Part shown: positions 22,380 through 34,037 of the stretch, piece after piece | Numbering within the stretch: position 1 is the first letter of the stretch | Layout: each line of letters starts with the position of its first letter | Assembly: GCA_902651635.1 (NCBI GenBank) | Contig: CACRSC010000075.1 | Location: 978,940-1,042,939 of the forward strand | Direction of reading: 5' to 3' | From: Mastigamoeba balamuthi | Taxonomy: Eukaryota; Evosea; Mastigamoebida; Mastigamoebidae | Length of the DNA stretch: 64,000 nt | The notes under the pieces: generated by a model | Database searches by the model: none | Seen by the model: only the letters and a program-made list of their open reading frames with translations | Told to the model about the DNA's origin: nothing | Position numbers and translations under genes: made by a program

Positions 22380-25300
22380 ATGCCCACAAAGGTCAAGGCA
22401 AGAATGCGTGGCGGCGCTGTTCTCCTCGGGTTCCTGCGCCACATGCGTGCCCACGTGCTGGCGGCGCTGCTGGTGCTGGTGGGCGTGGCTGCGGGGCTGG
22501 CAGCAGCCACGTTCCGGTACACCTCGGCAGCCGAGCTGCGCACGCTCGAGGGCAGGCAGGCGCTGGAGGAGGCCACGCTGTTCTACGGCGTCCTCAACAG
22601 CCAGCTGGCGACCATCAAGGGCGAGATCAGCGCGTTCTCCAACTGGGTGAGCAGAACACGCAGGTTTGCACTTCGTTATTTTCTCAACGCTCTCAGGACG
22701 ACGTGTACTATTACCTCGTTGCCGCCAACCCCACGGGAGGCGTCTGGTGGCTCGTGTCCGAGGGCTTCAACTTCCTCCAGGTCATCGATCTGGAGGCGGT
22801 CATGTTCGTCCTCGCCAATGGCACAGTGCGGAGACAGCCGTCGATGGCTATCGGACTGACGGGGGTATTTCTGGAGCACAGATGCTCAACGGGTTCATGT
22901 GGGGCACCAACAGGACCAGCGGGGCGGACAAGGTCCCAGCGTCCACCGAGCTCGCCCGCCAGGTAGGTGCAGCACTGGTGAAGGATGGAGAGGCCAGCGG
23001 TCTCTTCTGGATCCCCGAAACGTGAGCTCTGGGATAGAACCTTCGGTCCAAAGTCTCATTTCGCCGCGGCCCATAAAAAGCGGAGTTCCTGTGCTCGTCG
23101 AGTCGCGCTATTCCCGCAAGTCCGACACGACGGGCGACGACGTGGGCTGGGTGGTCTATGCGCGGAACGTGCAGTCTCCCCTTCACAGGATCGCAGAGAT
23201 GTCGAGCCTCTGCATTCAATTGTGAACCCACCCGACTCTTTCCATTTCTGTCTTTTTCTCCCCATTCTCACCAATTTGAGCAGCCTTACAGAAACCAACG
23301 CCTACCCCGACCTCAGTCAAGCGTGGACAGGCCGCCCAGCCCGCATGAAGGGCACTCTGGCAGGTGCAGTCGTCAATCTAAAACGAGACTCATTTCCCGG
23401 GCCCCGTGCAGGCGACTCTGTGTCGCACATCGTGGCGCAGTCCGAGGCGTTCGCGAAGACACAGCTGACATGCGCGAGGGCGGCAAACCAGACAGGAGAC
23501 ACGTACCTGGCGATAGGGACGGTGCTGAGCGACGAGGCCGGGGTGCCCAGGCTGAGCGTCCTGATCCGGGGCCTCAGGTCCGACTCGTCCACCATCGGCT
23601 CCTGTGCGCCACCGCTCCCGCCTTCTGCAGGCCTCGGCTCACTGGGCAGCTGCAGCCACGCGTTCCATGACGATCATATGTTGTGCGGCGCTGGTGGCGA
23701 TTGTGTGCCTGGTGGCGCTGCTGATGGAGGCCTTTGTGCTGCGGACCCTCTCGCGCCTGTCGGGCAAGATCGTCGATGTCTCCGAGAACAGCGTGCGCCC
23801 CTCTCCTCCTCTCTCGTTCGGTGAGATGTCCAGGCCTCACGGACGACGCACAGAACACAGGAGAGAGGCTGCAGGTGACAGGCAAGACAGAGCTGCGCAA
23901 CGTGACACGTGCAGTCAACGAGCTCCTCGCCGCTCTCGAGCAAAGAACAGAGTGCGACAGCAAACGACGTCGACCGAGAGGACTTCTGACTTGCGCTGCC
24001 ACGCACACCACGCAGGCAGACAGAGCACATCCTGCGGAGCTTATACCCCACAGAGGTGCTGGGGAGGATAAAGAGGGGCGAGTCCAACAACCTGACGTAC
24101 CCCACCGCCTGCGTCCTCTTTGTCGACATCTGCAACTTCACGCTCTGGTCGTCGGCGCTGGCCCCCGACGTCGTGACCAAGTACCTCAACGGGCTGTACA
24201 GCAAGATGGACGAGATCGTGCACAGGGAGGGCGCCACCAAGATCATGACCATCGGCGACGCCTACGGTCTGCACCTCCGCCTCTCTCTCCCTCGTTGGCC
24301 TGCTGACCCTCGCCGGTCCCTCAGTGGTGGCCACGGGCATTGAGGAGAGCTCCAGCACCAACAGCGCGCGGACCATGGCCACCGTGGCCCTCAAGTTCGC
24401 CAGGTGTGTTGCCCATCGCAGTGGCCCTCCCGAGCACCCGAAGGACTCACGAGCTGGTGCGCCCGCGCAGGCTGTGCCACGGGAACGTCATGGCGGCCTC
24501 GGAGCAGCCCCTGCTCTTCCGCATGGGCATCGCCTCGGGCAGCTGCAGCAGCGCCATGATCGGCCTCAGGAAGCGCTTCTACGAGCTCTGGGGCCCATCC
24601 GGTCCGCTCAGAGCAATCCGATGCTCTGTGGGGCTCACAGCAGGGCGCCTGCAGTGACGCTGAGCCAGCAGATCCAGGAGTCCGCGTCCCCCGGCGAGAT
24701 CCTCGTGTGCACCGAGACCAAGAGGGCCCTCGAGGAGTCCAACAGGGGCCACTACGCCTTCGAACCCACCGAGACTACTGCGCAGGGGACGGCGTGGAGG
24801 CTCGTGGCCACGGGAGACACGCCCCGCACAGAAGTGGAGTCGGCGAGGTCACTGTCGTCGACGGGGCTGCTGAGCATCCTCGCCGAGGACTCGGCCATTG
24901 TGTACAGCGCCGAAGATAGCGAGGGCGCGTGCAGGCGGCTGCTGCGGTCGCTGCGCCTCGGGGCCCTCGTGGGCGTCGTGGCGCTGCTCGCTGTATCCGT
25001 CGCTGCGCTCGTGGCGTTCCTGTTCACGACCCTGAGCAGCACAACGAGCACTCTGATGCAGCACCGCGCGATGGCCGACACCACGCGTGCCTCCCACGTG
25101 CTGCGCGAGGCGCTGACGGACCTCATGATGGACACATCGGGCTTCGGCGGCTGGGTGAGCAGCACAGACGCCTTCCGCTCGCCCTTGCGATCGCTGTTGG
25201 GCCTGACTTGCGTGGTGCTCTAGGACGTGGCTGTGGATTACGTGACCAAGGGCGACCCCAACGGGTACCTGTGGAAGCTCAAGTTTGCCGACGGGACGTT

Positions 25301-27277
25301 CTTCAATGCGCGCAACGTCGACGGCATTCTCTACTTCACGCGCAACGGGACGCTGGTCAACAGCTGCGGCTACAACTACGCCACGCACACCCCCAGGAAC
25401 ATCAGCGCTCTCGAGGTCTCTGTGCTCGCCCGCCAGCTGCTCAAGGCCGACGTGGTCTGGGGCATCTCGATGATTGGGCAGGTCCTCGGTCTGCTCTACG
25501 ACCCCGACAAGTGCGACACACAACACAGTGCTCGCGCCTCCCCTGCAGCTCACGGGGACCCTGCAGCAAAGTGGCGAGGCTTGCAGCGTCGTTCCCAGTC
25601 AGCTACACAGACCAGACCCCAGTGGTTGGGTGGGTGGTGTTCCTGCGCGACGTCGGGCGGCTGCTGCCTGCCAAGGCGCAGATGATGCATATGTGCCTTG
25701 GCGCCCTCTACTCCAGAGACAGCTCCCCTGGACCCCTCCAAGCCCTCTGGAGCAGCGACAGAGCCATCTCCGTTGGCGCCGACGTCAACAGTGAGCCTTC
25801 TCTCGCTTTGCTCTTTCATTGACCTTCGCAACCGAACAACCTCGCAGGCAGCCGCAATGTCGCGAGTACAACGACCAGCGGCAGGGACGAGCTGCAGAAC
25901 ATTGTGTACTCGTGCCCGTCAGGCAGCGGCTTCGTCAACAGCAGCGCCACGCTGGAGGGTGTCTCCTTCACTGACCTGGTCCGTCCAATGTTTCTTCTGC
26001 GACTCTGCCCTGATTGACCTCGGCTGCCGGGCGTGTCGGCGCCGCGTAGCTGGGGGACACAAGACTGCTGATGGTGGCGATGCGGGACCCGGAGCTGCTG
26101 GCCGAGGAGCGTAGTCTGTTCGGGCGGCTGTGCGGGGTGGGGGTGGCCATCCTGGTGTTTGTGCTGGCGGGGAGCGTGGGCCTCATGGAGCTGCTGGTGT
26201 TCCGCGGGCTGTCGCGGCTGTCGCGGGCCATCATCGCCGTGACGTCCAAGACGGGCAGGGCCGCCGTGCGGTTCAGGGGCAACGACCAGCTGCTGCGCAT
26301 CGCGCACTCGGTCAACCGCCTGCTGGCGTGCCGCGACGCCCAGCACCAGTGCGGAGCTCGCATGACACTCCCGAGCATCATCAGGAGCGCACTGACCAGA
26401 GCACCGCAGGAAGTCGGTCGAGCTGATCCAGTCGCTGTTCCCGCCGCACGTGTTCGGGGTGCTGCAGAAGGGGGAGCTGCCCAACGAGAGCTTCAAGGCG
26501 GCCAGCATCCTGTTCTGCGACATCGCGGGGTTCCGGGACTGGGCCACGGCCACCGCCCCCGAGGAGGTCGCGGCCTTCCTGGGCACCTTCATCGACGCCC
26601 TCGACGGCGCAGCCGAGCGGTGCGGGGTCACCAAGATCAAGACCATCCTCGACATCTACAGTGCGCTCACCCCCCGGCTCCCCTGCTCGGCTCTCCCCAA
26701 CTCCTCGGCGCTGGCGCTGGCCCCGGAGCTCAACCGCCAACACTGGCTGACGACTGCGGCGCAACGCGCAACGCAGTGGCCGCATCGGGGGTGCCGAGCG
26801 AGACGCCCAGGCACGCGCACGCGATGCTCAAGACGGCCGTGGAGTTCCACCGCGCGAGCCAGGGCATGGCGCTCCCCGGAGGCAGCGGGCAGCAGCGCGC
26901 GGGGCTGCGGGTGGGGGTGAGCACGGGGCCCTGCGCCGGGGGCATCATCGGCAGGCGCAACTGGGTCTACGACCTCTGGTCCGACACTGTCAACATGGCA
27001 CGCGTGCTCCTTCCCCGCACTTCACTTTCCCGCATGCCCTCCCCCGGCTGACCCCGCTTCTCCCTGCCCTCCCTCCCTCCCTCCCTCCCTCCCCCCCTCC
27101 CTCCCTCCCCCCCTTGCGGCGCAGGCGGCGCGGCTCAAGGCCAAGGCGCAGGTGGGGACGGTGCTGTGCGACGCGAGGACGTGGGAGTGCGCCCGCGACG
27201 AGTTCGCGTTCGGGGAGCCCCAGACGGTGCAGCTCAAGGGCAAGGGCCTCCAGACTGTCTACGAGCTCACTATGTAA
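22380..27277 (+). CDS. Receptor-type adenylyl cyclase A with two sensor-TM-HAMP-cyclase modules
   Basis: The ATG at 22380 is followed by many short introns (46-70 nt typical). Module 1: a TM (HVLAALLVLVGVAAGLAAA), an ectodomain (DDVYYYLVAANPTGG ... GWVVYARNVQSPLHRIAEM), a TM (IICCAALVAIVCLVALLM), HAMP, and cyclase domain 1 with LFVDICNFTLW and KIMTIGDAY (both metal Asp). Domain 1 has SVTLSQQIQ where active enzymes have VNxASR. Module 2: a TM (VGVVALLAVSVAALVAFLF), an ectodomain (DYVTKGDPNGYLWKLKFADG), a TM (GVGVAILVFVLAGSVGLMEL), HAMP, and cyclase domain 2 with LFCDIAGFRDW, KIKTILDIY, YDLWSDTVNMA and ARLKAK. The Lys and Asp in domain 2 are the ATP-selecting residues and the transition-state Asn and Arg are kept. 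I infer one ATP site formed by domain 1 metals and domain 2 substrate residues, as in animal membrane cyclases. Ligands are unknown. It ends ELTM-stop at 27277. Confidence 0.85.
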
Positions 27278-27371
27278 TGTAGATCATGGGAGTGAGCATC
27301 TTGGACATGTTGCTGTAATCTGGATATGGCCATGTCCCTTAATTGCTGTATTGGGTTCATTGTCTTTGTAG
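26084..27371 (+). repeat. Left arm of a long, nearly identical inverted repeat
   Basis: Covers the last exons of cyclase A plus 94 bp beyond the stop. Its reverse complement recurs at 35397-36686 with only a few differences (for example 7 versus 8 C in the pyrimidine tract). Similarity stops abruptly after tctttgtag. Confidence 0.85.
27060..27115. repeat. Pyrimidine tract (ccct)n in a cyclase A intron
   Basis: A pure C/T mirror-symmetric tract of tandem ccct units, also present on the complementary strand in copies B (about 35654-35702) and C (about 41138-41186). The sequence could adopt triplex-type DNA. Confidence 0.7.
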
Positions 27372-28089
27372 ATATGATTTCCTCACGCAGTGAGAAAGGC
27401 ACTTGATTGTTTTGTGGGTGGTGAGACAGTGTACAAGGAAGCTGCTATAAACCCCATGAAGACACCCCACGGGAAGGAACAACCAGGCGCTTCGGCCCTT
27501 TGGAGAATTTGGCGCGAAAATGGGCCACACACAATCCGGAAACACAACAAATGTGATAATAGCGACTAACGAAAAACGTGTTTAAGCACATGCAATAAAA
27601 AATCCATGAATTGGTGAGAAAAACAAAAGAAGTGGTAGGGGGAAGTTCCTAAAATGAGATTGCAGTCGTTTGTGCCCAGCTTGCTCCTTGTGGAAGAAGA
27701 ACTTGCTGTTAGGCTTCTCCCATTGGATGTCAAGAAATGGTCTTACTATCACGAGCTGCTGTTTGTCAGATGTAGTCGATGTTAGGAAGATCAGATCTGT
27801 TCAGTTCTCGGAGGAGAGGCAGACTGGTGGTTCAGTCAGTATGCTGGTACTCAAGGTGCCTGCAAGGAGGACCCGTCTGGGAGAGTCATTCCCATCAACA
27901 ACAGGAGTTATCTGAAGTTGCTTAAAGGTTCTTCACAGCATTCATTAAGGTGCTTGAAAGACTGTTTCCTTTGAATCTGGTACAGAGCGAATCACATCCA
28001 ACTCGTACCTTAATTCTTCAAATACAATTCAACCATACTTTTTATTATGTGTTTTGTACTTCCGAGGGCAAATCCTGATCTAGTATGCA

Positions 28090-28860
28090 GTGTAGTCTCC
28101 CTTGGCCTCCAGGACTGCTTGCAACCGAGCAGGCAATGAAGAAACCAATTTTGAGCATACCCCTGAGAGAGAGACTTCCACTCTTTTCAGAGGCAGAGCA
28201 TCAATGCCTTCATAGATTAAGGGTTTGCCTCAGTCATCTTAGCCTTCAGGATGCCTTAGGCATTTTCTATTCCATTAAGATCAGGGCTGCCTGCTGACCA
28301 GGGGAGGCAGGTGATGTTGTTTTTGGCTTTCCATTGGCAGCACATTTGACTGGTTTGTTTACTGTCATTGTTCTCTGCCAGAAGCCACTCTACCTGATCA
28401 TCCCCATAAGTCTGGCGAATCGAAGGCAGGAGAGCCCTCTGATAGATGTCACACATCTTTTCGGAATTGAGATTCCCCTGGAAGATGTGAAGCCATCCAA
28501 ACCCATGTGAGGAAAAGCACACTCACACCAGAACCTTCTGGGGGTACTTAACCTGTCTGACCAAAAATCGATGACCAGAAAGCTGCCAATGCTTGGTATT
28601 TGGTCCCTCTAGCTAGTGCGTGGACTCATCACTTAACCATACATAGCTCCAATCTTTCTGAAGATGTTTGTTTCCTTTCAAAATCACGCTGTGATTTTTG
28701 ATGAACTAATTGTAACACAGGTTTGAACAAAAGAGTCTGAAACTTAGCATTAACAGCATGCAATCGCCTGTGAATAGTGGAGAGAGACGCCCAAAGATGA
28801 AGGGACTGGCGGGGTACTGAAGCTGAGTGTGGGGGCTGGGATTGTACCCTGGCCGGTATT
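28090..28860 (-). mobile_element. Degraded Tc1/mariner-type DNA transposon
   Basis: Minus-strand frames carry transposase remnants in the expected order. An HTH-end-like STIHRRLHAVNAKFQ (about 28770) and KSQRDFERK come first, then an ENNDSKQTSQMCCQWK block. LPWSAGSPDLNGIENA (28256-28310) is the last block and the family's SPDLNxIEN catalytic region. The second catalytic Asp (usually EDND) reads ENND and the frame is interrupted, so the copy is inactive. Terminal inverted repeats were not found. Confidence 0.75.
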
Positions 28861-29969
28861 TGTTTGTCCTCCTCCATTATTGCTCTTCTGACTTTTTTTA
28901 ATGGTGGAGGTGAAGCAACACTGTCTGGTCACTGATCCATCCATTGTTGGGCTGTTCCACAGCTGCAGTGCACGTACTGTGCAATGTGCCTCATACCCTA
29001 GTGAGGGCCCATTGGATGGTTGTGCAAGAACCGTATCTCTCATCTGTGTTTCTGTGACATTTTTCTCTTTATCAGATATTCCGAATTTCAGATGTTCTAT
29101 GATCAGATCAGATAATGGTCTATAATCTCTCCAATTGGCATTCTCAGCAATTGAAGTAATCGTGAAATAAGATGGGCTAGTTGATTGTGATTTGTACTGT
29201 AGTAGTGCCAAGCTGCCAATGTGTAACTCTTAATATTTAAATTGTTGCTTCCAGGCACTACAGAAAACGTTTGGCTTTCCAGGTCGGAAAACGAAAAAGG
29301 CAGGCCAGACCACTCGGCCACCAGAATATGCAGAGGGTGCAACTGATTGGCACACTGTACTCAGGAAGGGGTCAGTGGCCCAGTACAAGATGATGTCTGA
29401 AAACACCAAAATAGATCAGGTGAAAGAAATGAGTGGAAAACAGAGTGTTACTTTTCCTTTATTCAAACAATTTCCCACGGACTCACAGTAAAACAGGAAA
29501 AAACCGGCAAAGAGTCGCAAGGCTCTGAAAATACAGGATCTTGATATTTTGACACTAAAAAAAGAGAAAATAAAAAGGAACTAAATGTATAACGAAAAGA
29601 AGGCACTACAGTGTGAAGTGGTGAATAGAGTAAAAAGTATTAAATAGATGAATTCGGTATTCTGTGGGTGTTAAGTGAGCCAGGTTTCATACTCTGACAG
29701 CTGAATGAACTCAACAGCAATTGAAAGAAGAACCACTGAATAGAAGAGAAGGGAAGCTTGCAGCACCATAGCATTCAGACAGCCCTGATTATAAGGGGGG
29801 GGGGGAATGACTGGCTGCCGAAGCACATGATTAAGAAGCGGCTGATGACTTTGAACTTGCTCAGCTTCTTCACATCCCAGATGGTGATGGCGAGGAAGGA
29901 CTGGATGTCCATCTTGATTAACCAGTACAGTGAATTAAGGCAGTAAGAGAACGAGGGTTTGACTCGCTA

Positions 29970-30255
29970 ATCCTGGCCTTCATAATGGCTCTAACATTTT
30001 CAATACCATTACAATCAGGACTGCATGCTGCCCAGGGCAGAGTATGTACATTGAATTGTGGTCATGCTTCCATTGGCAACACAATGGACTTCTTTGCTTA
30101 CTATCATTGTCCTCAGCACGAAGTCACTCAGCATGATCCCCTTCATGTACCTGTCGGATGGATGGAAGAAGTGCTCTCTAATAGATCATACATCTTTTCA
30201 GAATTCAGGTTACCTGTAAATATACGCAGCTTCCGAATCGCCTGGCATCACTGTA
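29970..30255 (-). mobile_element. Second, more decayed Tc1/mariner fragment
   Basis: At DNA level it matches 28245-28510: cattttcaataccattac versus cattttctattccattaa, then ttccattggca, tcattgtcctc and catcttttcagaattcaggtt. Only the catalytic C-terminal part is represented. Confidence 0.65.
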
Positions 30256-30789
30256 TGTGATTCATGAAGTAGTTGTTACCATCATGATTTTGAATGATCT
30301 GAGAGCAGTTATTTAGCAAATCCCAGAATAGCAAAGGCAAGCTTCTCTGTTCCTGGCCAACCAGAGACACCTGAGAAAACGAGGGTTTCGGGAACAGCAG
30401 TTGCGTTCCATGGCGAAGATATTTTGTGAGTTGTGGCGAAAATCTTGTGGAGAAGAAGGCGTCTTTGTTGGTTTCTTTTCGGTGATGAACTGTGCCCCCT
30501 GGGTGGTAAGTGGGGCCTCGTTGTGCCCCTTTGGGTGTGTGCTGTGTATTGTTCCCGAGAAGGGCAGGGTTTGGTATATGGTTTGTCCATGGGTGTGGGG
30601 GAACTCCCTGACTGGCCAGAATCAGGGAAGCCAGGCTGGTTTGCCTGAGGGGCATCACTGATCTGGTCAGAGGGGATCAGAAGAGATGTGTGGGGAGGGA
30701 AAGGGGAATCGTGGGGAGAAGAGAAGAACGGAGCAGGTACAGCCACAAGGGTATCATGAGAAGCTCCTTGGGAGTCACTGTCATCTCTG

Positions 30790-30960
30790 TTGCCATTACC
30801 TTCATCACCATTGCTGTCACTGTGGTTATCACTCTGATCATCAGCGTCACTCTCATCACCAGAAGTCTCGTCGTTGGTGGAGGGCTTTTCCTTGCTGGTC
30901 TTCTTGGCCTGCTGCGCAATGTAGGTCATGATGTAGTTCTTGAGCTTAATGTGATGGGCA
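30790..30960 (-). repeat. Duplicated acidic Ser/Asp coding segment (copy 1)
   Basis: The minus strand reads KKTSKEKPSTNDETSGDESDA. Copy 2 near 31580-31720 reads KKTIKEKSSTNDETSDDESDA. The two segments are parts of the same gene end, duplicated about 0.8 kb apart. Confidence 0.6.
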
Positions 30961-31559
30961 GGAATTCCCCCGAAAAAGGTGTTATCTGCCAGCAGTTTTC
31001 GTCTCTTGGAAAAAACACGCCGTGCGTTGTGAAGTAAGCTCGGAATTGACTGTGCCTCACAACACGAGCAGAAGGCCTATAAGCGAGTGTGTGTACAAAA
31101 TTGCGCACGATTCTGCATGGGCAGGCCTGAGAAATGGGGCCTGGAACAAGGGGATTATGAACGTTGGCAGTTATGTCAGTGGTTATTGTTGCTGGCACAT
31201 ACTGTGCCGCTGGAATATATTCCTGTGGGAGGGAAAGGGGCATTTTGCCATGAATTGAACAGGAAAAAAACTAGAAAAATAGCAGATTTTTGGAGCAAAA
31301 AGAGGAAAACAATGAAACGCAGTGGCGAAAAAAGAGATGATTATTATCGGAGTGATTTCGGAAAATGAACAATATAGTCAGAAAAAGAGTACATTTTTTG
31401 TGTATTGAGAGATTTTAAAATGAGTGATTTTCAGATTATTTTGGCGGAAGCAATATTCCAAGTAAGACCAGGCAGAGCACAGATTTTGTTGCAAAAGAAA
31501 GAAAACAAATACATAAAGAAATGAAGAGATATTAATTACAGTATATATGGGATGTAAAA

Positions 31560-32888
31560 GAGGTATTTTTACATGGCCATTGCCATAACTCTTGGCATCA
31601 GCATCGCTCTCATCATCTGATGTCTCGTCGTTAGTGGAGGACTTTTCCTTTATGGTCTTCTTGGTCTGCTGCACCATGTGAGTCATGATGTAGTTCTTGA
31701 GCTTGATTATGCTGGGCTCGAGAACAGGGGAGTTGAAGGATATGTGATCCCACAGCCCATCAGACAGGCCAGAGGACAGGAGGCCGAAGTCATTGTTGGA
31801 CATGGAGGATTCGTGAGAAAAAGAGGTAGGAAAAGAGCAGTACCCTCCCACTGGATGATGTTGGTGATTATGGCGACCTCAAAATCAGAGACGGCCTGGA
31901 TGGAAATGGAGAGGAAGACGAAGACGGCCCACATGCTGTTGAAGGTGAGGGGGTCGGCAGGAGGGACAGACAGAACCAGAGGTGTTGAGAAGCAGTTCAG
32001 GGTGGTCTGAAGACTCTGCTGCTCTGGTGGAGGACAACGAGATGGTGATGGAGAAGTCCACAGGGAGGTCACCAGAGATGCAGCCAGAATGATGGCGATA
32101 AGTCCTTGTTGGAGTAGAGTAGAGCCTCTTGGTGCGATCATTGAGGAACTCTGAGGGGGAATAAGTCAGACAAAAACAGGGGACAAAATATACGCTTGAA
32201 GGGCTTGTCGGTGAGTTCCTTCCAGGAGAGAGGCTCAGTGAAGTGCTGCTCCCAGTGGTCAATAAGATCAGTAAGGGCGCTGTTGGTGGTGATGTCAGTG
32301 CCCTTGTCAGAGAAGATGTACTTGAGGCAGGTCATCTGGCAACCCGTGCTGAGGTAGAGGAAGCTGAGGTTGGTGAGGTTAGTGTGGCTGCAGAAGCAGG
32401 GATGTGGGGTGGGGGCAATGAGGTTGTTGTTAATGAGGGCGAGGATGGAGGGATTGATGTGATCAATAGCGTTCATGAACTTGGCGAAGAAGTTCTCCTT
32501 GACACGAGTGTGGCTGAGGAAGGAGCACTCACGAAGGGCGATTGCCAGTGGGTGGAGTCATGGGTCCTAAAATGAAGTAAATAACAGAGGGAAAAGGAAG
32601 AGGGAATAGACACCTGAGATGGGTGATGTGGATGAGCTGGTTGATCCATGTCTCGTGGTGAGCAGCCATGGTGATCTCGTTGATGGCCTTGCCAAAGTAC
32701 ATGATGAGGGGGACTGGCATTGCTGCATGAAATGAATGAGATAAGGGAGGGAAGAAAGGAAGAGCAATACTGAAGTGGTAGACAGTGATGTGGATGGGAA
32801 TGAGGCAGAGCATCCTCCAGAAGGACGAGGATGCAGCCATCACATCACTGATGGCAGAAAGCCAGCGGGGTGGGACCCGTAAGGGCAC
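31560..32888 (-). CDS. Unrecognised multi-exon gene fragment, AT-richer than neighbours
   Basis: I do not recognise this gene. Plausible minus-strand exons are VPLIMYFGKAINEITMAAHH (about 32590-32715), FLSHTRVKENFFAKFMNAID running on to LKYIFSDKGTDITTNSALTD (about 32200-32560), SMSNNDFGLLSSGLSDGLWD (about 31760-31810) and a final KNYIMTHMVQQTKK followed by an acidic Ser/Asp tail. The introns between look conventional (pyrimidine-rich tract plus ttttag or cag). The composition suggests a helical repeat protein with an acidic tail. The start and several joins are unclear. Codon use and GC differ from the rest of the window, so it may be a relic, a foreign insertion or a gene carried in with the island. 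Confidence 0.35.
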
Positions 32889-32993
32889 CCCTTAGGTCCA
32901 GGGAGGTGGGACCTGTCAGGGTTCCTCAGGAGGGAGAGCCAGATGGGCCACTCCCAGAGGTAACGCCTACAGTCACCTCGAGAGTCCAGTGGG

Positions 32994-34037
32994 GTGGGAC
33001 TCCTAAGGTCACCCCAGGAGAGACGCCCTCAAGAAGCAGGGACCCTCCTACCCTCTACTGGAAGGGCAACAGGGCGACCGTCCGATGGCATTGATGCGCA
33101 TGCGGTTGTAGAAACCTCAGCTGCCCCTGAGGCCCTGGTTGCTGCAGAGGAAGTCCAAAACGACGATTCGGGAGGCCCGCCGCTAGACTGCTCAGGGACG
33201 CCAAGGCCTGCGTCGCAGTACGAGACTGCCCGGCAGCCCAATCATGGTGAGGATGACCCTGTGGAAGGAGAGGGACGGGAGAGTACTGGGACGTCTCAAA
33301 ATCAAGGCTCGGGAAAGGCGCGCTCGCAGAGAAACGAGTGGTGGGACTCGTCTATCACAGCACGCCTCCAAGCCCTGAATCGGCTCACGGGAGAACCACC
33401 AGCCAAGTCTGGAGGTGTGGAGGCCTGCGTGGCCCAGCCAGCAACGTCAGAGACGAGTCAGACCCGGCCAGCCGACCTGTACATGCAACGACTTTGTGTA
33501 GCACTACCGATGCAGCTCGCACGACAAAGAGTGGAGGTGATGTTCGACACTGGGGCTCAAGCCTCCTTCATCACGACGAGGACTCTGCAGCAGTGCAGCC
33601 CAGGTGCACCGATCGACGAGAAGCAGCAGCTGGACGTGGTAGGGTTTCATCCGACAGTGTGCGTTCGCACCCTGGGACGAGTACATGTGGTTCTGACAAC
33701 AGAGGATGGGACATATCCGGTCGACCTGTTCATCATGGAGCACCTACCTGAGGGCGTGGACGTGCTGCTAGGGCTGGACATGATCGTGGCGCATGGCGTG
33801 AGCATTCGCTGGAGCGATCGTCAGGTTAAATTCGGACATCGTTGGTTGCCAACATCGTGGGCAGCTTGCATACAAGTCAGACAACGTTGTGTGGCTCATG
33901 CAGTCTCTACTACGGTCGTGGAGCCATACAGTGCTGCTGTGATAATGGCTGCAGTGCCTGCAATGGCCCAGTGTCTACTGTTCGAGCCCAAGTCACGCCC
34001 AGACATTGATATCGGAGCCTGTGACTGCAATGGATGA
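32994..34037 (+). mobile_element. LTR-retrotransposon-type relic with a retropepsin domain
   Basis: One open stretch of about 347 codons has a low-complexity first half. The second half is retroviral-type aspartic protease: VEVMFDTGAQASFITTRT (Asp-Thr-Gly motif) and, about 75 residues on, VDVLLGLDMI, the usual second signature. Reverse transcriptase, RNase H, integrase and paired long terminal repeats were not seen in the window, so this is a partial element of gag-protease type. The family within the LTR order is not assigned. It sits in the AT-richer island. Confidence 0.6.

Noticed and set aside
23585-23645. Frameshift in cyclases A and C relative to B near the second TM
   Set aside because: A 46-nt intron in A and C (42 nt in B), starting gtgcgccacc and ending at gcag before ctgcagcc, explains the length difference; reading frames agree after splicing.
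24770-24785. ttcgaaccc resembling an antisense tRNA T-loop
   Set aside because: Inside cyclase A coding sequence (YAFEPTE), with no other tRNA features.
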